From Gnetum montanum (taxonomy: Eukaryota; Streptophyta; Gnetopsida; Gnetales; Gnetaceae): a stretch of DNA of 64,000 bases. This document shows positions 49,890 to 61,619 of this stretch, one piece after another. Within the stretch, counting starts at the first letter, position 1, and each line of letters starts with the position of its first letter. Location of the stretch: assembly GCA_015680685.1 (NCBI GenBank), contig MNCI01035006.1, forward strand, positions 87,715 through 151,714. The letters are read 5' to 3'. Made by a program: the position numbers and the translations under genes. The notes below the pieces were generated by a model, which made no database searches, was not told the origin of the DNA, and saw only the letters and a program-made list of their open reading frames with translations.

Positions 49890-50510
49890 ATTTTTACCCC
49901 TTTGGAACTAGTAGTGTTGACACCTATAATAATTTTTTCTATCAATGTACCAACCTCCTAGGGATCATTGGGGTAGTGTAGAATGGTTTTACATTATTTT
50001 TGGATTTTTTTTAGATTTTTCAAGAATTTTCCTAGAGGTTTTACTACAATTGTTTTACTACAAAGTAGGATTTTTAGAAAAATTTCAAAGTGGTCCTGGG
50101 TTGTTGTGTTAATTTTTTCTATGCCTATAATTATAAATTTGATGTAAAATTTTTGTTAAAATTTGTGTATCTATAATTTTTAGACTTATAAAAATTTTTT
50201 AGTAATTTTTTATCATTTTTATCCATGTATATTACTCTGTGCAGTTGCAGTTTCAGCTGCTGGAACTACAAATCTTCCAAATTGCACAGACAACATTGGC
50301 CTACTTTTGGGATCTCAATGACTATGTTTAGTATTCCTAGGGGTTATTTACATGTCACATGTTGGTTTTCAATAGTTGATAGAGTTTTTAAAATTTTTTA
50401 GCTAGTCTTCCTAGAGTTTTCACTACAGTTATTTCACTACAAACTAGGATTTCTAGTCAAAATTTCATTAATTTAAGTTTAAAATTTTTATAGCTATTTC
50501 ACACATTTTT
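49890..50510 (+). repeat. Duplicated block (about 380 bp) in the first intron-like stretch
   Basis: The phrase CACTACAGTTATTTCACTAC with CAAACTAGGATTTCTAG (50420-50460) repeats an earlier version at 50040-50075 (TTACTACAATTGTTTTACTAC, AAAGTAGGATTTTTAG). Flanking text before each also matches ('cctagagg', 'attcctagg'). Confidence 0.5.
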
Positions 50511-50788
50511 AATGCTTTTCATAAATTTTTGTAATTGTATCATGCACATTTCAACCATGTGATCGCCATATTTGTTAATAGGTTACTTGGTTTTTGCTTA
50601 ACTTTTATATGCAAAGTGTTGATAATTTAAATTTTAGATTTTCATTTGTTTCAACTTTGAGTTTAGTTGTTTTGACTTGGTATGATGATGATGATGATAT
50701 TATATTAGTTATTTTATTTATAGGTTTCTGAATTTGGCTTATTGACATGTAGCATTTTAATAGTTATTTTTATATTTTGGTTGTGCAG

Positions 50789-51239
50789 GGCTTTCTTGAA
50801 GTCCATCCTAGTGGGGTTGAGCTGGTTGGTCTCTTATGCTACATACATATACCAGGGCCTAACCATCCTCTCCTGATATGATCCTAGATCATGGTTCTCT
50901 TTGGTTTAGGCTAGGGGCCAAGGAGTTTTTAGCATTCTTGCTAAAGAATTTTAATGTGATTTTGTGGTCGCACTTGGCCTTCGACACTACAGTGGTTATT
51001 ACAAAGACCTTGCTACCTCATTCTACCTACCTCATCACCAAGTTCATGGTTGATGATTCTACCACTCATGTGAAAGGTGACCATCATGATGGTAAGTACA
51101 TCCCATGCACACATAAGTTATTCTAAATTTGGGATATGCCTAAGTTTATTCAATACAATGCCAATAACACACTAATGATAGGCCATTGAGTCCACACTTT
51201 GTTCTAAAATCCTCCTAGCACTTTCTACTATTTGGAAGT
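50789..51239 (+). pseudogene. HAD (FCP1/NIF-like phosphatase) domain exon
   Basis: After the acceptor at 50788 the frame gives ELVGLLCYIHIPGPN, the position of the HAD motif I; an active enzyme has D-x-D-G there, so the first Asp is Glu and the second is Val. After a frameshift comes GAKEFLAFLLKNFNVILWS, the R-P-x-x-x-x-F-L... W-S block typical of FCP1/NIF domains, then VVITKTLLPHS and ITKFMVDDSTTHVKG. The segment ends FIQYNANNTLMIGH and PPSTFYYLE at the donor (51240). Members of this family remove phosphate from protein Ser/Thr, such as the RNA polymerase II tail. The missing Asp residues rule out activity here. Confidence 0.58.
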
Positions 51240-51954
51240 GTAAGTACAATTGTAAGTTTTTGTTTGTTTATTATTTTCATTAGGCCACTTGGCTTTTATA
51301 ATTTCCATTCTTTGGTTTATAGGTTGTAGGTATAGGATAGATGACTAAGGATTGATCAAGAGTGATCAAGCCTTACCCTTAACCCACATAGCACTAGACA
51401 TTTTCACATGAAGTTGGGTAGTGAGGTTCCCAACGTTGGAATAGATAAATGATTACTTTAGCAGGTATACCTCACACTACTTCCAAGTCTATCACAAATG
51501 CTTGGCCAACAAGACTAATCATGATTAGTGGGGCCTCCCAAGCTTGGACATATGTGCACTTGTGGCTTTTAAGGTTTCCATGTTGCCTTCATCAAGTAAG
51601 AAAAGTTAAAATTTTTTATATTTATTTATATAATATCCATGTTTTCTAGTTGTGAAATTGTTTGGTTATCTAGGGTTTAATGGTTTAACAAGTTTTATCG
51701 GTATGGCTATAAGTTTAGTTTTATTTTGTTATTATTTATTTGGTCTTGTATGATGTACCTATGTCAAAGCTAATAGGCTATTCATGTTTTGTGCCAAAAT
51801 ATATTATTGCCATGATCACCTAGGACATGCAGAGGAGACACTTATCCTCAAGTAGAGTGAAGTAGACTTAGCATAGTATTGGTTGGCTAGCCAAGCACCT
51901 AAAGACATCTAGGAGAGGATTGCCAAAGTAGGTTTGCTCAATTTTTTTATGTTT

Positions 51955-52765
51955 CCTAGCCCATCCATACATCATTGACTCATTCAACAAAGAAGTCAAG
52001 AAATTCATCACTCATGTTCATGGTGTGCTTGTCACTTTAGCCATCAATAAATCTATGTTCAACAATCTCTTTGGCATACCTTGTGATGGCATGAAAGTCA
52101 TCACCAAGGTAGGCAAAGAGGTCGACCATAGGGAGGAAGTGGAAGAATGGCTTAACACTCATCGTGGTAGTGGTGGATTACCTCTAGACCAATGCTAGGT
52201 TATAGAGGTTAATGAGTTATATTCATTGTTCCATTCTAGAGTGTTTCCCATGCTACTATGATAGAAAAATATCATTGAGATTCGACAAGCTTGGAGTATG
52301 AAAATGATCCTCATTGAAGGTACTAAGTTCAACTAGGTTGCTCACTTGGTCTCCGAGCTATGAGAGGAAATCCAAAAATTCTACAACAATCTTGAAATGA
52401 TAGTCCACATTCATTTTGCATTTTTTTCTGCATATCTAAGGAGGTTCACAAAATTATTATTGGTTAAGAAGGATGGAAAATGGATAAGTCATTATCCATA
52501 CTAATTCTCAAAACCTTAGGTAAAACACATTATTCTAGCCATGCAGGTTCATAACCTACTAGTTGAGGATATGGGGAAGTCACTGTCTATTACCACTAGG
52601 AGGTTTAGTGGTGCATGTTGTTCTTCCCTTGACAGCATGGGGATTGAACCCCAAGTTACCTGTGGAAGTGCTAAGAAGGCCAAGGAATTACGTTCAAAGG
52701 CGGATGGTGTAGCCAGGGTGAAGTTGAAGAGGCCTATGATGGAGGGGACAACCTTGGTTATTTAG
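51955..52765 (+). pseudogene. Exon-like segment, unrecognised protein
   Basis: One frame, with a few stops, reads IIDSFNKEVKKFITHVHGVL, then INKSMFNNLFGIPCDG, VGKEVDHREEVEEWLNTHRG and, from 52541 to 52765, an open end including KKAKELRSKADGVARVKLKR. The order of a conserved 'L-F-G-I-P' and a downstream helical region is loosely like ORF2 of family B, which might mean a shared plant transposon-like fold. That is weak, and no family is assigned. Confidence 0.35.
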
Positions 52766-52952
52766 TAGCTAGCATAGAATAGGGTTTTCATTAGACTTGG
52801 CTAAGCACCTCACATGGTTACAAGTGTGTTCTATTTTCATTTTTTGTTTAAGATATTTTGGATCTATGTTTTATGCTATATGGTTATGTTTTATTTTATT
52901 TTTAATAAAATATTGTAACTTGTTCTATGCCTTATCTTTGCCATCATTATAG

Positions 52953-54560
52953 GGAAACAACGAGAAATGGTAGCCAAAGAAGCAGCATAGGTGGAAAAAA
53001 AACATCTACAAGAAGAAGTCCTACAACAACATGAGGATGAAGGACTATCTACTACAACATTGGATAGCTTAGACGCCATATTTGAAGACCCACCATTTGA
53101 TGAACTTCTTATGGACATCCTAGAAGATCCTTCAGGCATTATTCATTTTAGTTTATGTGTTTTTCCTTGTCATTTCCATGTCAAAATTTGTTTTAGCATT
53201 TTTTAGTTTTGTTAATGGTTGTGTTTTGTCATAGTACTTGAGACTTTACTAGAGTCATCCACCTACACATTTTTTTTGATACAATGGATTGAGGTTCACG
53301 ATAAAATTGAGTTCATGCATGGTATGACTAAAGACATGATTGTTCAGTTGCAACAAATTGCTCCCAATGTTGGTAAGAAATATTTTAACTAATTTGTTTT
53401 TGTTGTTTATATATTTTTGTTCATTTTTAATGGCTTTTTATGATTTTAGTTATTTAACTTGTTTTGGCTATTTTTATTGTTTACTATATTTATGTGTATA
53501 TTTTTGTTATGTTGTTTGTAGTATCCAAGGTTTGATGGGACTCTAAATGTATCATTGAGCTTGATGAGTTTCTTGCATTGTTGCTTGAAGTGGAGAATGT
53601 TCCATGAAGGTTATATGAGAGTGCCATTGATTGTGCACTCTCATGTGCTAGGAATTCATGGGATATCCAATGTTTCAATGAATTCCTATGGGAAAGAGCT
53701 ATAACATTGGAGAAGGAGACTAAATGGTAGGTAGAGGAGATCAGAGATCTTAGGCACTGTAAGGAGTTTGTAGATGCTTAGGTGGCTAATAGAGACTCCT
53801 TGTGGACTAAGGAGATTGAATGATTGTGTTATTGGAATACAATTTGTGGTAAGGTTGCTTTAGCTTGGAGCAATGCTAAAAAAAAGCTACAGATGAACTA
53901 GTTGATGTGAAAGATTAGAGAGTGGTGGGACTATTGTGCTTGAGTTCTTGAGTGGGGTAGAGCACAAAAGGCCAACAAGAAGAAGTAAAATGCCAAAATG
54001 AAAAGTTAGTTGAAGTGGTTAGAACAAGAGTCTATAAAGAGCCACATGTTGGAGATGTTTCTAAAGGGAATCAATGGAGAAAATATTTTCAAGTTGTTTG
54101 AAGGCTCTTTGGTGATTTCTAATTCCACAACTCCTCAAATTACCATAGCTGTAGGGGAAGCAACTATTGATACCCTTTCACAGGAGCCATCCTCATGGAC
54201 TAACATTAAGAATAGGAACATCTTGACAGTTGTAATCTTGGGGAAGTGGACTAGGAAAACATGATTGAAGATAAGATTCTCTAGTGTTTAGAGACTAGTC
54301 TTTGAAACTACCCATAAGAAGATGTTACACCTGAACCTTTCCAAGTTTGTTTGTTTAGATTTTATTTTAAGATATTTTAGTTTAGTTTATTTTGTTTTCA
54401 TTTTTCTGTTATGTTTTCTAGCTACATAGATTACTAATTAATTTTTTTTGAATTATGTTTTTATTTTATTTTTGTTGAGGTTGATGTAGGCACTAGGTGA
54501 TAGTAGTGGTCCCAGTGGTGATAATGTTGATGATGCTCCTCCTTCCCCTCCAATTGTGCA
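52953..54560 (+). pseudogene. C-terminal exon-like segments of the same pseudogene
   Basis: After the acceptor at 52952 an acidic Gln/Glu-rich piece (KKHLQEEVLQQHEDEGLST, then DAIFEDPPFDELLMDILED) runs to about 53150. A short piece ends IVQLQQIAPN at the donor 53373. From 53522 on, a decayed helical stretch (open from 54010 to 54264: SIKSHMLEMFLKGINGENIF) follows. After another acceptor near 54489 come SSGPSGDNVDDAPPSPP and a stop. The acidic and Pro/Ser composition fits a disordered tail. Stops in the 53600-54000 piece show decay. Confidence 0.4.
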
Positions 54561-54860
54561 TTAGGCCCACTAGCTTGATTATGTCTTTGGCTATTCTTGT
54601 TATTGCTATTATGGTGTTATGGTTATTACAATTCATGTTCATTGGCTATTTCTAGCCATTGGTTGTTATGAGATTGTTTATTATTATTATTTATTACTAC
54701 ACATTATAGCCATGGCTATTAGACTCTTATTTGTTTTATATGTCATTGTTGATTGAACTTTTTTCACACTATATGACTATGGCTATGGGTTATGGACACT
54801 TTGGTTATAATTATTCTTTTAAAGTTTCCTATATGTTTTAGCATTTTTAGTTTTGTGTAT

Positions 54861-55729
54861 TGATGAGCGACAAGTTACCCCCTATGCTCAACCATATGAA
54901 TCACAAGTGTTCATGGACTATTCGGTTGAATTTCATGGATGGGACTAGTTGCGGCATCTAGATCAGTATGTCCTAATTGTAGTTCATTGTCTTCTCACTT
55001 GGACTAGTGGTAGCATTTTCATGTATGATTTAGTCTAAAGTGAGGCATATGATAATTGATATTGTTGTAGCTTTATGCTACTCCTAATGATAATAGAGAA
55101 ATTAATGATTTAATTTAATTAACAATGAAAAGTAAAGTCTAAACTAGCCTATGTGTGATTAGTATTCATTCTTAACCTTTTGTACATGCCTTGGACCTTG
55201 CACAACTACCGTTGAGATTACCAAGCATACTGTTACTAGGCATACCAAATGATAACACTACTAGGTTACCAAGTAATTACACTTAAGCACTCGTGATTAT
55301 TCATACTCATTCCACTTAATGATAGAAATAATAAAGAACAATAAATGATGAATATTAACTAAGGAGAGTAGTAAGCAATTATGTAATTAACAATAATAAA
55401 GCTAAGTGGATGTTGCAATGATGGAAGTAATCTTGATCTTTATTGCCAAACATGTAATGTGTTTAAGTATGTCACACTTGAATAAGGATGCCATACAATC
55501 ACTTAACATCACACTACGGGCATGCAATGGAAACAAACTAAAAAAACTTCTCTATGTCTATTTCTAAAATTTGTATAATCTATATCCAAATTGTGCATCC
55601 AAGTGTTTTATTTATAGGCTAGCATGGAAGGGATGATATTAGATCCTTGAAATCAGAGGTTGTGCCTTGATATTAGATACCCAATCTTACAGCTCTGATA
55701 TCAGAGCCCTACCAAAATATGACTCATCA
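54861..55729 (-). repeat. 3' LTR of element B3
   Basis: Begins TGATGAGCGAC and ends GACTCATCA on the plus strand, 869 bp. It aligns over its length with B2 and over 396 bp with 63312-63707. On the minus strand, GATATC-like boxes (55700-55634) precede TATAAATAAAA at 55617-55607, and AATAAA lies at 55443-55438. Confidence 0.88.
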
Positions 55730-55929
55730 CACCCCCATGACTAAATGAAAACTTATTCTTGAGTTAAACAAAATGAAGAATAAGTTCTTTACAAAATATT
55801 AGGAAGGTTTGGGATTATTGATTAACTCTAATAGACACACAAACTACCTATTTCATGCCATAGTGGTGTTTTTATAAAAAATGGACATGACATGGCAAAA
55901 TAACAAAATTGGGAAAGGTATGTAGTTTG

Positions 55930-58673
55930 CGAAGGTGGTGGCTCTTCCATTGGTTGCTTCCCTTTGTCATTAGGCTTCTAGAATTTATAGTGATCCAAAA
56001 GTTCCTACAACTTCGCCTTCTCTATTCTTGGGTCATGCATCATCCAAGCTAATGATCCAATGTGTGCTGGAGTTGGTACATCTCACAGGCATGGTAGTTG
56101 TGGGAACATTTGATTGACTTTCACATACCATGCCGTGGACTACCTTTGTTCCTCCTCAAAAGCCCTAGCCTTTTCTCTTAATTCATAATAATCTGTTAGT
56201 CTCCTAGCCAAGTTTGAAGCTACATCTCTTTGTCCATGGTAACGAGCTTTAATTATTTTTGGTTAGGAGTTTTCCACATGAAGTTTTTGTAGACCATTTT
56301 TTCTATTTGTAAACTATTTCTTGTATAAAGCATAAGTGCGTGTTACTTACTATTCTAATTCATTTTTGAGTTGACCTACTATTAACATGGCCTAGTTAGC
56401 ATAACAAAGGTTAACTAACACCATGTTTTCTTTCAAATCCTCATTCTATAAGTCCTTGTTTTTCGCTTCAACTTGGTGGACCAGGGCATAGCTATCCAAG
56501 ATGGGCTACTAGTTAGGATTCTACACTAACATGAAATTGATGCAAGCCTTTTTCATATGAATTTATTTTTTATTAATTTTCTTGTACATGCATATCTAAT
56601 CCCAAAAGTGCTATTTTAGCTTCTCATGTTTTTTGGCCTCATTTTGCCACGTGCTCATTTCAATTGTAGACTTTTGACATATAGCGTGTACCTCCTCCAT
56701 TGAGAGGGTTTAGTTCTCTCTAGTCAATCTACTTATGTCCTGGTTGACCCTCACCAGTTGCTTCCTCAACTAATGGATACTTTCCTTCAAGATGTTTTTC
56801 TACTTTTTAATGATGGTCAACATTGCATTGTTAATAGCAAGCTGCTTATTTTTTCCTAGGTAGCAATTAGTTCTTTCACATGATCATATGCTTGGGCTTT
56901 GGCAATTGAGACATTCCATACCACTTTCTTCTTTTCCTATTTAGCTACTTTATTCTACTCAATTAATTAGCCTAGCTACTCTGTTTGAAACTGCTACAAT
57001 TGGTCAAGCATAATAAATTGGGAAGGATCCCTTCTTTCGACACTTAGGAAAATGAGCTCTTGTTGCAATATGTGTACCTTTGCTTTTGCATGCTCTACCC
57101 TGGTCTTTGCAATGACCAATTTTTCTTTGGTGGCTATGAGGTTGGATTGAATTGTAGTGGCATCACTAGGAATGTCAAAGAGGATTGTCATAACCTACCT
57201 AGTCTACAATAATCTATTGAGCACATCCTCATGAGACACAGGAGTCATCAAAGTCCTAGCTAACATTTGTGTGTCTTTGGTTCTGGTTAAGTCCATTAGG
57301 AGCATAACAGGCACATTAAAGGATTCTTTAATGTGGTTTGTTATAACTTTTGCTATACTTGCTGCATCTTGGTATTGCATGACCACAACTATGGCACATT
57401 CTCCAGTTTCAAGCACCATTTGAAAAGATGTAGCATTCATGAAGATCTACTGTGACCATTGGGCTTTTCTTCCTGATTACAAAGAAATTTGTTCCCTTGA
57501 TGGATTAATAGAAACTATAGGTGGAACTACATTATTAATAACTCAAAAGAGGTTGGATTTATCCTTGCTTTTCCAATTGAGAGTTTAAACAATTTTTTGT
57601 AGATGACTCATTAAGGACATATAATCTTACGACAATGGCAGTGGAATTTGTGACTCTCACTATTGATCTAATTCTTGTTCTGACTCCTTCTTTGGTTCTA
57701 TTTCTGACTCCTTTTCTAGTTCTTCTTCTTGCTTTTCACTAAGGTCTTTCCTTGGTGCTGCTAGTTTGAGCAACTCAAAGAATGAAGTATTTTAGGCCCT
57801 TCTGGAAACATCATTAGTGTAACCTAGGATTCTAGCTTGCTTGCATAGCTTCCTGATTAAGTAAGGGAATGGAAGTGTCAACTTCCCTGCCTTTCTTTCC
57901 TTAAACAACTATTGAACTTTCATGAAGTATAGTTGGACAAGGTTGACATTGTATTTTCTCATCAGGATTGCACTTCCTCTGGCTATGTATGTTGATATCC
58001 TATCTAGCCATTTAGTGGGGAAGAGGTGGTATGTGCTAATTTTAAAGTAAATTCTCTCTTCTAGAGTTAGCTCATTGTATATTTTGTCTTCTTTATTATA
58101 TGCCTACTTTAGCCATAGCTTACTTATTTTTGTGTTAGATATTGTGGACATGTGTGCTACTATGGCCTCCACATTGAGTATGTTCAAAGCCTCTATAATG
58201 ATTTTGACTGAGAAAGAAATAGAGATTTTGCCAATGTTGAGAGTGATGCTCTTCTCTTTATTGTGCTAGGATTGGTAAATCTCACTAAGGTACCATTCAC
58301 CACTTTTAGAAAGAATGTTCCATAAAGGTGATGCTTGAAGCTGAGTTTTGACTACCTCAGGGACAAATTCCATGAATGTCTTGAAGTTCATTTGCACAAT
58401 GATTGTGGTCAACATGGATCACTCCTAGATGGCTTGAAGGCATTCTTGGAACAATGTGAGGTGTTGTCCTTGTGATTGAGCCTATGGTTTTGTAGCCTCT
58501 ACTTAAACCAATTATCTTGGAATAGGGGCCTCTTGATGAATGCTAAATGATTGGGCCTCCTATTCTTCATGCTCAGCTAGTGGACCTTGTTCTTCTAGTT
58601 GGCCTCTGCCACCTCTCGGGTGTTTGCTTGCATCCTACAAAGGTCCTTTTTGTCCTCCTCTTTTTGGGACCAT
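55930..58673 (-). pseudogene. ORF2 of element B3: transposon-like domain plus coiled coil
   Basis: From ATG at 58673 (MVPKRGGQKGP) for about 2.75 kb. The transposon-like domain (about 58430-57780) includes GEWYLSEIYQS, LTLEERIYFKISTYHLFPTK, ISTYIARGSAILMRKYNVN and LTLPFPYLIRKLCKQARILG. This copy gives the clearest match to the Pfam 'putative plant transposon protein' pattern. A Lys/Glu-rich linker follows (57745-57670), then the conserved block VLETGECAIVVVMQYQDA and LLMDLTRTKDTQMLARTL (57440-57204). The next frame (57191-56994: TRVEHAKAKVHILQQEL) begins the coiled coil, which decays further on. The tail reads DKGKQPMEEPPPSQTT near 55985-55935. No function is known for ORF2. Confidence 0.66.
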
Positions 58674-59226
58674 TTGCAATCAATCAAGGATTTTGTGTTA
58701 CTAAGATGTTTTTTGTTTATCATGAATAGGTTTATGCCTTACTCATGTTCTTAGTTTCATTAAGTTCTTAGTTCATGTGATTACAGAGTTAAAAAAATTT
58801 TAGGGAAAATGCCCAAAAAGTGTTAACTTCTTTTATAACCCTTCATGATTGACTTTTTTTTCTTTATGTTTGGCCTATAATGATGATTATGATTCTTTAG
58901 GGGTGTTAATTAAGGGTTATAGCATGCATACAACTAATTTTTCATTAACAAGCTTATGTTTTTCAACATTCTTATCCTTATAATACCTTCTAGGTAATAG
59001 AAAATTTCAAAAAATTGATGAAATTTTTCCACATAAGCACCCTTCCTCCTGACTAATTGAATACTCTAGGGTCAAAAAAGTTCAAAAATCATGGAAATAA
59101 AAGTGGTATGGAGTTAGATATCACGTGTGTAAGTTGGATGCACAGAGATCTTAGTCAAGAGAAAAAAATGCAAAAGCTCCCTTAGGTACAAATGATAAGA
59201 ATGATTTTTGAAGAATTACGAGAGCC

Positions 59227-59287
59227 CTATTTATAGTTTTTGTGGACTTGATATTGGGTAGTTGATATCAACTCCCACTCGATATCG
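59227..59287 (-). promoter_or_regulatory. Internal promoter-like module upstream of ORF2 (B3)
   Basis: On the minus strand, CGATATCGAG, GATATCAAC and AATATCAAG at 59287-59249 precede CTATAAATAGGG at 59236-59225, about 555 bp before the ORF2 ATG. The spacing from last box to TATA (about 13 bp) and the TATAAATA word are the same as in the LTR promoters. This is the best-preserved of the three. Confidence 0.5.
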
Positions 59288-60850
59288 AGGGCCTTAAAAT
59301 TACATTTTATGTAGAAAATTAGTATGAAAAATGAAGCTTTGTGATTGGTTGAAAGGTTTCATTTAGAGTTCAAAGTTTTGGGATAAGTGAGAATATGTAT
59401 TTGGGCATCGTTAATGTTGGAAAATGCAATCGTAGAAATTAAAAGTTTTGGAAGATGTAAGAAAATGGTATTGAATCCATGATATAGAATATAGAGGTTG
59501 TATGATAAGGGAAATTTTTGAAATCAAAGTTTATGCACTTGGAAGGTTCAAGATGGTGCAGTTGTGTTAAATAAGTTCAAGCAACAATAGTTATACAAGT
59601 GGTTCCTCCCCAAAGTAGGCTCCAACCCTTAATACCCTTGTATGACCTCACCTAAAAATGTCCATTGACACCAAAGGGGTTGAATGCAATGCATAACTAT
59701 TTAGCAAAATACACATTTTAGAACCACCAATTTGAAAGAATAAATCTATGTTACAAAAAACCACAAGTTATGATCATACAAATAGTGAGATGAGATGAGA
59801 TGAATTTTAGAAAGGATTATAGAAATTAGGATGTGATGTGCCTTACCATAGGCATAATGAATCTTTTTATACTATTAATGGTTAAAGTAGTCATTAGCCC
59901 TTCTTTCTAGATTCAAAACAAGTCCAAACCAAGTTTGAGTGATATTGCATTGTTTTATTTCTTAGATTTACAACCATAAGCCTACCACTGTTGCAAGGAA
60001 TATCATCACTTGGCATTTTGTCCAAGGGAGGACTTTATTCATTGCGCTTCTCTCTTTTTCTTGACTTCTAAGAAGCCACCAACCTTTAGGCATGGGTAAC
60101 ATGTCTTTCAAGTGGAACCCTCAAAAATTGATTCTGTGCTCTTTTATTTTATTTCTATCTATGTCAACCTTACTAGAGGACTACTTTCAAGCATGGGTAA
60201 CATGTCTTTCTAGTGACATGTTAAGGTGGAACTTATTTCTATCTTACTCCCATTTTTTGTTAGATCTACAAGGATATAATTACAACCTTATAACATGATA
60301 GAACATACAAAAGTGGTCAAAGAGATTCCACAATTTTTCTTTATGTCACACCCTTCACATTCCCACTTGGTTCTTTACTTTTATGTTCAAGAATAATGAT
60401 TACAATTTTATTCTTAGTTTGATGATGGAAATGAATATCATTATGACCATGGTAAGAACCTCTTATTAATGGGATGGATGGATGGATGGATGATGTGGCC
60501 TCATTGTCTAGATAATCAGTCCCTCATGACTTTGAAAACATTGAGAAAACCTCACCTCATTGGAGTACATCTTGTTGTCTTATTTACAATCAATATTACT
60601 AACAAAGAAAAGAAAAACAAAGTGTGGAAAAAGTTGAAAAGGATGGAAAAAATTTGTATCAAGAAATGAGAAAATGATAAAGATGAAAAACACTTATTAA
60701 TTCTTGGTTTTAGGTTGGGGAATCTCCCCCACAACTAAGCTTTTGACCATGACAAGAATTAATAAGTGGGAAGAAGGCTCCATGCATTTGTGAAATAGTG
60801 TTAGAATTTTATTTTCAAGTCACTGGGTGTCTTCTAGTTTAGTGGTGGCT
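59288..60850 (-). other. Non-coding spacer of B3
   Basis: Aligns by eye with the spacers of B1 and B2. The GGCATGGGTAACATGT motif is present twice (60088-60113 and 60190-60215), as in B1. A GGAT microsatellite-like stretch, (GGAT)4 with flanks, lies at 60472-60492. No gene. Confidence 0.5.
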
Positions 60851-61619
60851 GCGTTGTTATTCACACACTTGGTTTTGAAATGTATGATGGCTCAGAATAG
60901 GAGTTGTGTTAACTTTGTGGACATCTAGCCCATGATTGCACCCCTTATTAGGATTAGTGATTCATGGATTCTTCTATCTCTCCATAGTGCTAGATTCATC
61001 GTTTGTGTTAGGTGTTGGAGTAATGATGGATATTGGCCTTTGCATTAGATTGGAGGACATTGGTTGTGAGAGGAAGGGTGTTGCACTTGATTGGAATTGT
61101 GCTAGTTTGGATGAGTTAGTAGGTTCATAAGTGTTATGCTCATGCATGGGAAGTATTTGAAAGAAAGGAAATTTTTGAGGTTGTGATGGAGATTTGTTGG
61201 CATTATCATTTCTATGTATGTTCGTAGCACAAGTGGCATTCTTTCATTGAAGTTGTGGTGTTGAACCTTCCTGTGTTTCTGGCCATGACATGTGATGGAG
61301 CTAAGTATGAGAATATTGAGGATATGATGGAGGGTCATAGGTGTGAGGTGGTGATCTCATAGAAGATGTTGTTGGTTGATGATATTCAAGAGAGTGGTAT
61401 TAGTGATTTGAGGCAAAAAAAGAAGAACTAGTTTGGGAAATAGGTTGTTGAACAAGCTGACAATAAGGGTAGGGCTGGTTTGATGATGGCCTCCCCCACA
61501 ATTTTGGATTTTGCCACTATGGTTGATGATAGTGTTGAAGCTAGTAAGAAGTCCCACTAGGATAGTGTGATCGGTTGTTGAATTGTCTATAATTACCTTG
61601 TGAGAAAGGTAATTACCTA

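Larger units (their letters stand above)
49200..54570 (+). pseudogene. Intron-containing pseudogene with HAD-like exon
   Basis: Plus-strand coding-like segments alternate with A/T-rich, stop-rich stretches bounded by consensus-like splice sites. The first segment (49247-49477) reads EEDLRVFAFALLKMLKRR. Others follow at 50789-51239, 51410-51595, 51833-52765, 52953-53150, 53225-53372, 53522-54270 and 54490-54560. Acceptors such as TTGTGCAG (50788), CATTATAG (52952) and TTTGTAG (53521) and donors such as GTAAGA (51596, 53373) support an exon pattern. Stops occur within several exons, so it is not functional. The HAD exon is recognised; the rest is not. It may be a gene captured by or carried within a transposon; its 3' side meets the B3 LTR at 54861. 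Confidence 0.5.

Noticed and set aside
50683-50700. GAT microsatellite
   Set aside because: Only about five units; common in such A/T-rich DNA.
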